Positions 22,827 to 30,818 are shown, counted from the stretch's first letter. The stretch is 31,679 nt of DNA from an uncultured Marinicella sp. (GCA_938008005.1 CALLLZ010000337.1:1-31679); one strand, 5' to 3'. The notes: generated from the sequence alone by a model not told the origin. Program-made: numbers and translations.

Positions 22827-24186
22827 CATCTACCACATCGCTTTGTTCTAAAATTCCTGCTGCCCTTTTAAGGTTCAAGACATTCATCAAGTAATCATGT
22901 TTTGCACGGGAATAATCTCGTTGTGCTTGATACAGGCTTCTTTGTGAGTTCAATACTTCTACAATGTTTCGGGTTCCTACTTCAAAGCCTGCGGCTGTTG
23001 CTTCTTCGGCGCTTTTGGCTGAAACCACGGCTAATTGTCTGGCTTGTACTGAACTCCAGCCTGCTTCTACATTGTGTACTGAATTGCGGACGCTTCTGAC
23101 TGTAGAGAAAGTGATGCGATCAAGATCTTCCATGGCAGCACGATAATTCAGTTTAGCCTGACGTGTGAGTGAGGAAGTGCGCCCTCCAGAGAATATGGGT
23201 ATGCTAACACTTAAATCAATTGAATTAGAACTGCGGGTAGAATCTGGAAGCGGTGTTGAAACTGGATTGCCATTATCATCGATATCATCCCTAGACCCTC
23301 CCTCGCTGTTATTTTCGCCGAGAGAAGCAGAAAGACCAACTGTTGGGTAATGGCCGGCCTGTTCTAATTTGATGGTTTTTTCAGCCAGTTCTGAATCTAT
23401 AATGGCAATTTGCAGCTCAGGATTGTTTTGAAGTGCCAATTCTTCCCAGTATTTGATGTCGTTATTATTTAATTCAAATTGATTGAATTCGTCTGGTAAG
23501 CCATTGAGATTGTCGTAATACTTCAAAGTGATTTCATAAAGGGCTTCTTTGCTGTCATCCAATAAATTTTTGGCATTGATGACACTGGCTCTGGAACCAT
23601 CGTATTGTGCACGGGCCTCATGAACGTCAGTGATGGCTGCTAATCCGACTTCATAACGTTGTTCAGCTTGGTCCAATTGCCTTTGAATGGCTTTTTCTTC
23701 AGATTCGGCAAATTTAACCGCATCTATATTAGTTAAAACATCAAAGTAACTCTGAGCCACCCGAATCAAAAAATCTTGTGACGCCATGCCATAATTGGCA
23801 TAGCCTCTGGCTTCTTGTAGGTCTGCCTGTTTTAACCTCACAAAGTTGGCATGATCATATATGCTTTGATTGAGACTAATGCCCCAGCCATCGGATTCAG
23901 ATTTAGGTGGATCGACTGTACGAGCCTCTTCGAGCCCTGCTGCCGAAAAATCCGTTTTAGAATCGTTTTGTGATTTTGTCCAGGATCCAGAGACCTGAGG
24001 TAAAAAATTAGCTCGGGCTTGTTTGCGATTTTCTAGAGTGGCTTCTTGGTTGTACTTAGCCGCTTTAAGTTGAGGGTCTTTTTCCAAAGCGACATTCAAT
24101 ACGTCGACCAAATTTTCTGCCCCGGCTTGTCCGGTGAACATGGCATGGCCAGCAAAAAATGTGCTCAATAAGATAATTTTTTTCAT
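22801..24186 (-). CDS. tolC: TolC family outer-membrane channel protein
   Basis: A 461-aa outer-membrane efflux protein. A signal peptide (1-23, ending QAGA) precedes two repeats of the OEP domain. These show the alternating coiled-coil helices of the periplasmic barrel (for example AAKYNQEATLENRKQARANFLP and its later counterpart RAGHYPTVGLS-type strands) and a conserved E-x-G-x-R-N-I-V-E-V-L segment near residue 405 (FEVGTRNIVEVLNSQRSL). Such trimers form the exit duct of type I secretion and multidrug efflux systems. The gene is 6 bp downstream of the PCMT-like gene, an arrangement I recall from other Gammaproteobacteria. No inner-membrane partner genes lie nearby. It ends inside pilZ on the opposite strand. 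Confidence 0.93.
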   Translation of the reverse strand: MKKIILLSTFFAGHAMFTGQAGAENLVDVLNVALEKDPQLKAAKYNQEATLENRKQARANFLPQVSGSWTKSQNDSKTDFSAAGLEEARTVDPPKSESDGWGISLNQSIYDHANFVRLKQADLQEARGYANYGMASQDFLIRVAQSYFDVLTNIDAVKFAESEEKAIQRQLDQAEQRYEVGLAAITDVHEARAQYDGSRASVINAKNLLDDSKEALYEITLKYYDNLNGLPDEFNQFELNNNDIKYWEELALQNNPELQIAIIDSELAEKTIKLEQAGHYPTVGLSASLGENNSEGGSRDDIDDNGNPVSTPLPDSTRSSNSIDLSVSIPIFSGGRTSSLTRQAKLNYRAAMEDLDRITFSTVRSVRNSVHNVEAGWSSVQARQLAVVSAKSAEEATAAGFEVGTRNIVEVLNSQRSLYQAQRDYSRAKHDYLMNVLNLKRAAGILEQSDVVDVNSLLTVQ

Positions 24187-24192
24187 AAGATT

Positions 24193-24831
24193 TTAAAGTT
24201 TAAATGTTTGTTGTTGATTTGGGTGTTCTAGCCTAGCAACCACCGTATCAAAATAGGATGAATATTCAGTAGCAGAATTATAGACTCTGGCTTCCATAAT
24301 AGGTTCATCGCCAATCACTGCGAAAACTTGACCGGTTTTGTTCAGCCAGTTGAATACTTGTTCCGGTAACTCTTCAAGTGAACCTGTGATAACCACGCGG
24401 TCGTATTTTTGTACTGGTTGAAAAGTGAAAAAATCTGCAGTTTCACAAGTCACGTTATCAATGTGGTTTTCTTTCAGTTTTTTAATGGCTGAAGTGGTAA
24501 GTTCTTGGTGAATATCAATGCTGTTCACATGATTGACCAAGCGGCTCAATAGGGCGGTGATATAGGCACTACCGGTGCCGATTTCTAAAACCAAGTGTGA
24601 AGGGTTTAAGTCCAGTGCTTGTAACATTCGGCCTTCAACCACAGGTTTCATCATGGTTTGTCCATGTCCAATTGGTAAAGTCAAATCAGCAAAAGCCAGT
24701 TTTCTTTGCGGCACTTGAACAAATTCTTCTCTTTGGACATTAAGCATGGCATTTAAAATATCTTTGTTAATTACATCCCAAGAACGCACTTGTTGCTTGA
24801 CCATATTGTGTCTTGCTGTATCAAAATTCAT
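24193..24831 (-). CDS. protein-L-isoaspartate O-methyltransferase-like protein
   Basis: A 212-aa SAM-dependent methyltransferase of the PCMT fold. The SAM motif VLEIGTGSAY (81-90), a motif II-like YDRVVITGS and the N-terminal REEFVQVP are present. In true isoaspartyl methyltransferases the segment before the SAM motif reads GxGQTIS, with a Ser needed for activity; here it reads GHGQTMMKP (55-63), so that Ser is missing. This form is, as I recall, typical of the PCMT-like genes found next to tolC, so protein repair should not be assumed. Only 6 bp separate it from tolC, implying cotranscription. The start ATG has a GGCG Shine-Dalgarno-like sequence. Confidence 0.85.
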   Translation of the reverse strand: MNFDTARHNMVKQQVRSWDVINKDILNAMLNVQREEFVQVPQRKLAFADLTLPIGHGQTMMKPVVEGRMLQALDLNPSHLVLEIGTGSAYITALLSRLVNHVNSIDIHQELTTSAIKKLKENHIDNVTCETADFFTFQPVQKYDRVVITGSLEELPEQVFNWLNKTGQVFAVIGDEPIMEARVYNSATEYSSYFDTVVARLEHPNQQQTFKL

Positions 24832-24921
24832 GTATTAATTCGCCTTTTTTGTTATGATGTGGCTGTCTGATGTAAGAGTGATCCAACTGTGATTCAGCCT
24901 TTATTTAGCCTAACAGCTGAG

Positions 24922-24947
24922 TTAATAAGCTTGTTATTAATAAGCTT
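24922..24947. repeat. short tandem repeat in the divergent promoter region
   Basis: The 11-bp unit TTAATAAGCTT occurs at 24922-24932 and again at 24937-24947, a 15-bp period. AAGCTT is itself a palindrome, so the pair also forms an inverted arrangement. It lies between the PCMT-like gene and rsmG and could be a regulator site; no promoter could be assigned with confidence. Confidence 0.3.
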
Positions 24948-24989
24948 ACTGATTATCAGCACCATATCATGGGTTAAAAGTCACATTTT

Positions 24990-25658
24990 ATGATATTTTC
25001 ATCTATGAACGAAGCCAAATCAGTAAAGTTACAAACAAAAAAGCTTATCAGTGGTATGCAACAGCTAAACATGGTCGCAGATAATGCGGCTTTGATTATG
25101 ACTTATCTACAATTATTACAAAAGTGGAATAAGACCTATAATCTCACTGCCATTGATCAAATGGACCAAATGATTACTCACCATGCTCTGGATGCCTTGG
25201 CTGTGGTTGAGTACTTTAAAGGGCAGCGGGTGATAGATGTTGGCACTGGTGGTGGAATTCCTGGTTTTCTGATTGCTATCATGTGTCCTGAAAAACATGT
25301 GGTGTTGCTAGATGCAGTAGGGAAAAAAGCCAGATTTATGAGACAAGTTAAAAGAGAATTGCAGCTGAATAATACTGAAATAGTTCACTCAAGGGTGGAA
25401 AATTATTTTCCTGATGAAAAATTTGATGTGGTAACATCACGTGCTTTCTCTGATCTAAGCCAATTTTTGGGTTTGACAGCACATTTGGGCCATCAAAATT
25501 GTCAATATTTGGCCATGAAGGGCCCTAGAGAAGAGCAACTGGATTCACAGTTGGCTTTTCAACAAACAGCATGTTGGAATATTGAAGTGCCGTTCTTATC
25601 GGTGGCCAGAAAGCTGTATCAATTTGAATCCATAGTTAAAAGTGAACAATTAACATAA
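24990..25658 (+). CDS. rsmG: 16S rRNA (guanine(527)-N(7))-methyltransferase RsmG
   Basis: A 222-aa enzyme that methylates N7 of G527 in 16S rRNA using SAM; its loss is known to give low-level streptomycin resistance. Diagnostic segments are KWNKTYNLTAI, the SAM motif VIDVGTGGGIPGF, VVLLDAVGKKARFM, VTSRAFSDL and AMKGPREEQL. The first ATG gives a slightly long N-terminus; ATG 25005 (MNEAKS) is an equally good start, and neither has a clear Shine-Dalgarno. parA follows after 8 bp, the usual rsmG-parA-parB order. In most relatives mnmG sits just upstream, but here the upstream neighbour is the divergent PCMT-like gene. Confidence 0.95.
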   Translation: MIFSSMNEAKSVKLQTKKLISGMQQLNMVADNAALIMTYLQLLQKWNKTYNLTAIDQMDQMITHHALDALAVVEYFKGQRVIDVGTGGGIPGFLIAIMCPEKHVVLLDAVGKKARFMRQVKRELQLNNTEIVHSRVENYFPDEKFDVVTSRAFSDLSQFLGLTAHLGHQNCQYLAMKGPREEQLDSQLAFQQTACWNIEVPFLSVARKLYQFESIVKSEQLT

Positions 25659-25666
25659 ATAAACCG

Positions 25667-26437
25667 ATGAAACATAAACATAAAATCATAGCCGTGGCCA
25701 ATCAGAAAGGTGGAGTCGGTAAAACCACCACCACAGTTAATTTGGCAGTTGGTTTGGCGCAGCTCGGCAAGCAAGTTTTGTTAATAGATTTAGATCCACA
25801 AGGTAATGCTTCAATGGCATGTGGTGCAGACACCAGAGATTTGCCTTTATCTGCCTGTGAATTGCTGATGAATGAATGCGAAGCTAAAGATGCAATCATT
25901 GAATTTGAGATGCTACACCTAATTGGTTCAAATACCGACTTGACCGCTGCAGAATTACAAATGATGGAATATGAAGAGCCACAAACCATTTTAAAGCAAC
26001 AGCTTGAGCCGGTCATTGAGAATTATGATTATGTCTTGATAGATTGCCCACCGTCTTTGAGTATTTTAACTGTCAATGCTTTGACGACAGCTCACAGTGT
26101 TTTGATTCCAATGCAATGTGAGTATTATGCATTGGAAGGGTTGACTTCTTTGTTAGATACCATTGATCGGGTTAAACAAACCACCAATTCTGAGCTAGAG
26201 ATTGAAGGGCTACTACGTACCATGTTTGATGGTCGAAATAACTTAGCCAATGATGTGGCCGCACAAATCAGCGAACATTTTGGTGATAAAGTTTTTATGA
26301 CTGTAGTACCAAGAAATGTTAAAGTGGCCGAGGCGCCAAGCTTTGGTCAATCGGCCATTGAATATGACCATTTATCTCGTGGTGCAGTGGCTTATAAAGG
26401 CTTAGCCAGTGAAGTGTTGAGGAGAAATCATGCCTAA
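25667..26437 (+). CDS. parA: chromosome partitioning ATPase ParA (Soj)
   Basis: A 256-aa deviant Walker-type ATPase. The P-loop KGGVGKTTT (14-22) carries the signature Lys14, and LIDLDPQGNAS (39-49) and DYVLIDCPPSL form the switch regions. It moves ParB-parS complexes over the nucleoid during chromosome segregation. Length and lack of an N-terminal HTH match the short chromosomal Soj type rather than plasmid ParA. It starts 8 bp after rsmG and overlaps parB by 8 bp, so the three genes are one operon. Confidence 0.96.
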   Translation: MKHKHKIIAVANQKGGVGKTTTTVNLAVGLAQLGKQVLLIDLDPQGNASMACGADTRDLPLSACELLMNECEAKDAIIEFEMLHLIGSNTDLTAAELQMMEYEEPQTILKQQLEPVIENYDYVLIDCPPSLSILTVNALTTAHSVLIPMQCEYYALEGLTSLLDTIDRVKQTTNSELEIEGLLRTMFDGRNNLANDVAAQISEHFGDKVFMTVVPRNVKVAEAPSFGQSAIEYDHLSRGAVAYKGLASEVLRRNHA

Positions 26438-27371
26438 AGAATTACCAAAGAAAAAAATAACCAAAAAGAAAGTCAGTAAAAAACTCAGCAAAAAAATACC
26501 TCCTAAAAATAACCGCAAAAGCACTTTGGGCAGAGGTTTAGATGCGTTACTGGGGAATCGGAATTCAGAAGGACATGAAACTTCAGTTGAAGCCAGTGAA
26601 TTACAAAATTTAGGTATTGAACAATTACAACCAGGTCAATATCAACCTCGAAGCATTATGGACAAGACCAAATTGCAAGAATTGGCTGACTCCATAGAAG
26701 CGCAAGGCATAGTGCAACCTATCGTGGTGAGAAAGTTAACCAGTAATAAATACGAAATCATTGCAGGTGAACGCCGTTGGCGTGCTGCGCAATTGGCTAA
26801 ACTTTCCGAAGTGCCTGTGTTAATAAAACAAGTCAACGACAAACAAACCATTGCCATGGCGCTGATTGAAAATATACAGCGCGAGGATTTAAACCCGTTG
26901 GAAGAAGCCCTTGCTCTACAGCGTTTGATTGATGAGTTTGGTATCACTCATGCGGAGGCGGCGGAGGCGGTTGGTCGTTCTAGAGTAGCTGTAAGCAACT
27001 TGTTGCGGCTGCTGGATTTGTCTGCCAAAGTTAAAGCCATGTTGAATGATGGTCTTCTGGAAATGGGTCATGCTCGCTGTTTGTTGTCTTTAGAGTCGCA
27101 TTTACAATTACAAGCCGCAGGTGAAATCATAGCCAAAAAAATGTCAGTACGACAAGCAGAAGCTTTGGTTAAAAATTTGAGAAACCCAGTACAAAAATCA
27201 GCTGTCAGTCATGAAAGTAAAGGCGCTGATATTACTCATTTAGAGAAAAAATTATCAGAGCAATTGTGCGCACAAGTAGAAATTAATCACAAAGCCAAAG
27301 GCAAAAGTAAACTGGTCATTCATTACCACGGTGCAGATGAATTGGAAGGCATATTGAGTCGCATTAAATGA
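26430..27371 (+). CDS. parB: chromosome partitioning protein ParB (Spo0J)
   Basis: A 313-aa centromere-binding protein. A Lys-rich tail (1-31) precedes LGRGLDALLG (33-42), the ParA-interacting element. The CTP-binding ParB/Srx domain follows, with GERRWRAA (113-120) and ENIQREDLNPLEEA (147-160), then the HTH (about 165-195, HAEAAEAVGRSRVAVSN), and a C-terminal dimerisation domain. It should bind parS sites, load as a CTP-dependent clamp and stimulate ParA. The start has AGGAG 5 nt upstream, within the end of parA. I found no parS site in the window by eye. Confidence 0.96.
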   Translation: MPKELPKKKITKKKVSKKLSKKIPPKNNRKSTLGRGLDALLGNRNSEGHETSVEASELQNLGIEQLQPGQYQPRSIMDKTKLQELADSIEAQGIVQPIVVRKLTSNKYEIIAGERRWRAAQLAKLSEVPVLIKQVNDKQTIAMALIENIQREDLNPLEEALALQRLIDEFGITHAEAAEAVGRSRVAVSNLLRLLDLSAKVKAMLNDGLLEMGHARCLLSLESHLQLQAAGEIIAKKMSVRQAEALVKNLRNPVQKSAVSHESKGADITHLEKKLSEQLCAQVEINHKAKGKSKLVIHYHGADELEGILSRIK

Positions 27372-27377
27372 GTTAGA

Positions 27378-27407
27378 AAAGCGATTTAAACAATCGTTTA
27401 ATTTTTT
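27378..27407 (+). terminator. terminator of the rsmG-parA-parB operon
   Basis: The stem CGATT (27382-27386) / AATCG (27392-27396), extendable by A-T pairs with one bulge, is followed by TTTAATTTTTT. It starts just after the parB stop. Short stem, but good T-tract and position. Confidence 0.5.
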
Positions 27408-27500
27408 CTCAATTAATAGCGGCATAAGGGCTGTTTTTCTTGATTTTATGGTTTTGAAAGGTTAAGGTTTGGCACCATTTTTAACTTGGATAAAATTCGC

Positions 27501-29249
27501 ATGAGCACAACGAACCAAGCTTTGGCCGATTGGGTCAAAAAAATTGCAAAACAAACCCAACCTGACCAAATTTACTGGTGTGATGGCACCGATGCTGAAG
27601 AGCAAAAATTCAACCAAATGTTACTGGATGATGGCAGCTATAAACAACTAAACCCAGAAACTCACCCGAATTGTTTCTTACATTTGTCTGATTCACAAGA
27701 TGTGGCTCGTGTTGAGCATTTAACTTTCATTTGTACAGAAAATGAAGCCGATGCTGGACCTAATAATCATTGGATGGCTCCAGATGCTGCACATGAAAAA
27801 ATTGACGCGTTGTTTAATGGCTGTATGAAAGGCAGAACTATGTATGTCATACCATATTGCATGGGGCCGATAGATTCGCCGATATCACGTTGTGGTGTTG
27901 AAATTACCGACAGTGCTTATGTGGTACAAAACATGCGTCTAATGACTCGCATGGGACAAACTGCTTTGAGCCGAATTGAGCAAGAAGGTGGTTTTGTTAA
28001 AGGCTTACATTCAACTGGCGAACTCGATCCAGATCGGCGTTTTATCATGCACTTCCCTGAAGAGTTGGCCATAAAAAGTTATGGTTCGGGTTATGGTGGT
28101 AATGCTTTGTTAGGTAAAAAATGTCATGCTTTGCGAATTGCTTCTTATCAAGCCAAAACAGAAGGTTGGCTGGCTGAACACATGCTTATATTAGGTATAA
28201 AAAATCCCGCTGGTAAACAACATTATGTGGCTGCGGCCTTTCCATCGGCGTGTGGAAAAACAAATCTAGCGATGTTGATTCCACCTGAAGGTTATGTCAA
28301 AGATGGTTGGGAAATCAGTACTGTTGGAGATGATATTTGTTGGATGAGACCTGGTGAAGATGGTCGCTTGTGGGCCATTAATCCTGAAGCCGGTTTTTTT
28401 GGAGTGGCCCCTGGTACAGCCAAAGAAACCAATCCAAATGCTTTGAAAATGCTTTACCAAGACACCATATTTACCAATGTGGCTGAGACTGAAGATGGCC
28501 AACCATGGTGGGAAGGATTAGACAACATTATTCCTAAAACTGATTGGCAAGGTCGTCCATTTGATACTGCCAATGGTCCAGCTGCTCACCCAAATTCAAG
28601 ATTCACGGTATCAGCCAAACGTTGTCCAAGTTATTCACCAGAATCTGAGGCCGCAGCTGGTGTGCCGATTGATGCCATTATTTTTGGAGGCAGAAGAGCG
28701 AGTTTGGTACCTCTGGTAAGTGAAGCGAGAAATTGGGACCATGGGGTTTTGATGGGTGCAACTGTTGCTTCTGAAACCACTGCTGCAGCGACTGGTGCGG
28801 TGGGAGTTGTTAGGAGAGACCCAATGGCTATGAAACCTTTTTGTGGTTATCATTTTGGCGATTACTGGGGTCACTGGGTTGGTATGAAAGATAAAGCCAG
28901 TAATTTGCCTAAAGTGTTTACTGTTAACTGGTTCAGAAAAAATGATGAAGGCAAATTCATGTGGCCTGGCTTTGGTGAAAATATGCGGGTATTGGAATGG
29001 ATCATTGGACGCTGTGAAGGTAAATTTGGCGCCACTGAAACTGCCATAGGACATTTGCCCACTACAGAAGACATCAATACAAAGAATCTAGATATGGATT
29101 TATCTGTATTGGATCAATTGTTGACAGTGGATCAACAAGGATGGAGCCAAGAAGCTGCTTCAGTGTCTGAATTTTTAACTGAATATGGTGATCGTGTTCC
29201 AAACGAGCTGTTTTCTGAACTTGAGTATATGAATAAGAAATTAGCTTAG
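27501..29249 (+). CDS. pckG: phosphoenolpyruvate carboxykinase (GTP)
   Basis: A 582-aa GTP-dependent PEP carboxykinase that converts oxaloacetate and GTP to PEP, CO2 and GDP, the first committed step of gluconeogenesis. The PEP carboxykinase-specific P-loop AAFPSACGKTNLAML with the reactive Cys, the metal-binding stretch GDDICWMRPGEDGRLWAINPE, the substrate loop GYGGNALLGKK and FGGRRAS are all present. These identify the GTP form, not the ATP form (pckA). I prefer ATG 27501 (MSTTNQ) over the in-frame TTG at 27486. TTGGCA (27469) and TAAAAT (27491) sit so close to the start that the real promoter must lie elsewhere or the mRNA is nearly leaderless. A strong terminator follows. Confidence 0.95.
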   Translation: MSTTNQALADWVKKIAKQTQPDQIYWCDGTDAEEQKFNQMLLDDGSYKQLNPETHPNCFLHLSDSQDVARVEHLTFICTENEADAGPNNHWMAPDAAHEKIDALFNGCMKGRTMYVIPYCMGPIDSPISRCGVEITDSAYVVQNMRLMTRMGQTALSRIEQEGGFVKGLHSTGELDPDRRFIMHFPEELAIKSYGSGYGGNALLGKKCHALRIASYQAKTEGWLAEHMLILGIKNPAGKQHYVAAAFPSACGKTNLAMLIPPEGYVKDGWEISTVGDDICWMRPGEDGRLWAINPEAGFFGVAPGTAKETNPNALKMLYQDTIFTNVAETEDGQPWWEGLDNIIPKTDWQGRPFDTANGPAAHPNSRFTVSAKRCPSYSPESEAAAGVPIDAIIFGGRRASLVPLVSEARNWDHGVLMGATVASETTAAATGAVGVVRRDPMAMKPFCGYHFGDYWGHWVGMKDKASNLPKVFTVNWFRKNDEGKFMWPGFGENMRVLEWIIGRCEGKFGATETAIGHLPTTEDINTKNLDMDLSVLDQLLTVDQQGWSQEAASVSEFLTEYGDRVPNELFSELEYMNKKLA

Positions 29250-29301
29250 ATGTTTGCAAATAAAGTAACTTGATATGTTATTAGATCTTAATGATAAGCA
29301 T

Positions 29302-29333
29302 AAAAAAACCACTCCCTTTTGAGTGGTTTTTTT
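29302..29333. terminator. bidirectional intrinsic terminator between pckG and the convergent secreted-protein gene
   Basis: A 13-bp stem: A7 plus CCACTC (29302-29314) pairs with GAGTGG plus T7 (29321-29333), with a 6-nt loop. It carries A and T tracts on both sides, so it can end pckG on the plus strand and the 29350-30054 gene on the minus strand. Confidence 0.85.
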
Positions 29334-29349
29334 ATTTTTAAGGCAGATA

Positions 29350-30054
29350 TTAATAAACCAGGAGTGTGAAAAAAGCGTCATCTACATTGTTTCCTGTTGA
29401 AGATTCTTCGAATTTACATCTAATAAAATTAGAAGCAGCAATGCAGTTAGCTGTTCTATTGACCAAGTTGATGGGGTTTGTAGCACTTACCACCACATAG
29501 CTATCTGCTGTGTCAAAAGGCAATTCTATATCACAAACTCCCTGACTGTTATTAACAATACTGGCTGAGCCAACAACATCAGTCGCATTAAATTCTCGTT
29601 CAATGGTTGGAAATGCATCGCATTGGGCAAATATCATATACTTCAGCAAGCCATCGCTATTTTGGTTGGTGAATTGCGCTTGAACAGCATAGGGTACAGC
29701 CAGTAGTTTGTTTCTAGGAGCTAATGTTGTGGTTGATCCACCTGAACTGGGCGCTACATCAAATTCCAAGTAATATTGTTCGTTGTCTTCATAGACCATA
29801 TCACCAAAATCAATTTCCAGATTAAATAAACCGTTCTGAACTGCAATGCCGTTATACACTTCATCTGTTACAGCAGTGCCTCCAGTTTCTGTGGTATACA
29901 ATTTAACGGTGAAATTGTAATCACCATTGGCGGGAGAGCCTCCATCGGTTAATTCACCTTGATAGCTGAAGGCGCTACCAACGGATTGAGCAAAGCCCAA
30001 TGAAGTGTTAAGGCTTAAAGCCCAAAATACCATTAAAATACATTTATTCATCAT
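29350..30054 (-). CDS. secreted protein of unknown function (YQGELTDGG-type)
   Basis: A 234-aa exported protein with a signal peptide (about 1-22, ending GFA). The mature N-terminus FSYQGELTDGGSPANGDYNF and the following VKLYTTETGG, NGLFNLEIDFG and RNKLLAVPYAVQA form a beta-rich domain. I have seen it in many secreted or surface proteins of marine bacteria, but I know no function for it. The C-terminal 90 residues look like a second beta domain with three Cys. It begins 9 bp after the small gene at 30064 and has GGAG before its ATG, so the two are cotranscribed. It lacks the terminal IFxxGFE-type motif. Confidence 0.75.
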   Translation of the reverse strand: MMNKCILMVFWALSLNTSLGFAQSVGSAFSYQGELTDGGSPANGDYNFTVKLYTTETGGTAVTDEVYNGIAVQNGLFNLEIDFGDMVYEDNEQYYLEFDVAPSSGGSTTTLAPRNKLLAVPYAVQAQFTNQNSDGLLKYMIFAQCDAFPTIEREFNATDVVGSASIVNNSQGVCDIELPFDTADSYVVVSATNPINLVNRTANCIAASNFIRCKFEESSTGNNVDDAFFTLLVY

Positions 30055-30063
30055 TTTCTCCGT

Positions 30064-30360
30064 TTACTCTAAATTATCTTTAAAAATTAAATCAGTGTTT
30101 TGTTGCCAAAAACCGCTACTTAAGCTGTAGGTTCCACTGCCGTGGCCTTCGTTAATTGGGGGAGCTGCATCTACTTGACCGATGCTACCTATCAATTCAA
30201 CGCCATCACCTGACATGGTTGTTGCGCCATTATTAATGGTGTATTTCTTTATGGCCAGTTGGGCATAGGCTTGATTGAATGTAGTGGCTGTGATCAATAG
30301 ATAAAGCAGCTTTTTAGCCACACCATTGCTTTTGGTTTTATTTTTTTTGTTAGGTTTCAT
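30064..30360 (-). CDS. small secreted protein with C-terminal IF-x-D-type motif
   Basis: A 98-aa exported protein. The basic N-terminus and hydrophobic core (about 1-33, ending AYA) form a signal peptide. The short mature part has TINNGATTMSGDGVELIGSIGQ and YSLSSGFWQQ, a repeat-like pattern seen in exported proteins that precede a C-terminal sorting tail. The last residues, DLIFKDNLE, resemble the VIFVNGFE end of the DUF1028 protein at 4985. It is the first gene of a pair with the secreted protein 9 bp downstream. A GGAG ribosome site about 12 nt before the ATG can pair with an upstream ACTCCA. Function unknown. Confidence 0.7.
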   Translation of the reverse strand: MKPNKKNKTKSNGVAKKLLYLLITATTFNQAYAQLAIKKYTINNGATTMSGDGVELIGSIGQVDAAPPINEGHGSGTYSLSSGFWQQNTDLIFKDNLE

Positions 30361-30369
30361 TGCATATAT

Positions 30370-30400
30370 ACTCCAAATTTGAATTGATTATGTATGGAGT
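30370..30400 (-). promoter_or_regulatory. possible Shine-Dalgarno-sequestering hairpin
   Basis: In the minus-strand mRNA, ACUCCA (complement of 30395-30400) can pair with UGGAGU (complement of 30370-30375), which contains the only ribosome binding site of the 98-aa gene. The stem is 6 bp with a 19-nt AU-rich loop, so it would be weak and temperature-sensitive if real. Confidence 0.3.
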
Positions 30401-30476
30401 TATTAAGCATTTGTATTAATGAACACATGTCATAACTCTCACCCTTTAAATGGTAGTAAATGTAAAAGCTTTAATC

Positions 30477-30536
30477 TTGAAAAAGATATGAAATGCTGAT
30501 GAAATCAGATGAAATTAAAATGAAAATAAAATGAAA
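30477..30536. promoter_or_regulatory. helically phased six-copy (A/T)TGAAA repeat array
   Basis: TTGAAA at 30477 and ATGAAA at 30488, 30499, 30509, 30520 and 30531 give steps of 11, 11, 10, 11 and 11 bp. Direct repeats on one helical face at this period are typical of OmpR/PhoB-type winged-helix regulators, which bind head to tail. The bound regulator, if any, is not known. Confidence 0.55.
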
Positions 30537-30746
30537 TGAGTTGAGTGAAGCCATTTTTAGTCAGATCATCATGGCCTTTATACAATGAAAGTGATTCCAG
30601 TCAGTTAAGTTTTCTTAAAGAATTTAATCACTGAGCCACATCAGGATCAAATTAAAGTTAGGTTTTTAGAAAAAAGAATGTGTTCAGACAATCTTAAATG
30701 TGACAAATTCAACCAGACTGTCATAATCCAATGTTAAAATTCTAGA

Positions 30747-30752
30747 TATAAT
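30747..30752 (+). promoter_or_regulatory. -10 element of the large secreted protein gene
   Basis: A perfect TATAAT, with no good -35 at the expected distance. Transcription from about 30759 would give a leader of about 120 nt that includes the hairpin at 30780. A weak -35 fits an activated promoter. Confidence 0.4.
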
Positions 30753-30779
30753 AATAAAGTGTTAGTGCAAACCCAGTTT

Positions 30780-30818
30780 AAAAGATGTATTCATGCATAT
30801 AGCATGTCACATCTTTTT
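30780..30818 (+). terminator. hairpin with T-tract in a leader region (terminator or attenuator candidate)
   Basis: Outer arms AAAAGATGT (30780-30788) and ACATCTTTT (30809-30817) and inner arms CATGC / GCATG around ATATA form one long stem with a small internal loop, ending in five T. It sits about 20 nt after the likely start site and 60 nt before the ATG at 30879. Confidence 0.5.

Noticed and set aside
27469..27496. TTGGCA-16 bp-TAAAAT as a pckG promoter
   Set aside because: The start site would fall at or after the ATG at 27501, so it could only give a leaderless or truncated message. Probably chance similarity.
28635..29054. Minus-strand open frame of 139 codons inside pckG
   Set aside because: No recognisable domain; it lies fully antisense to a highly conserved enzyme, so the frame is open by codon bias.
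30488..30536. ATGAAA repeats as a CRISPR or short-repeat coding tract
   Set aside because: The units are only 6 bp with 4-5 bp between them. They are too short for CRISPR, and no frame runs through them with a ribosome site.
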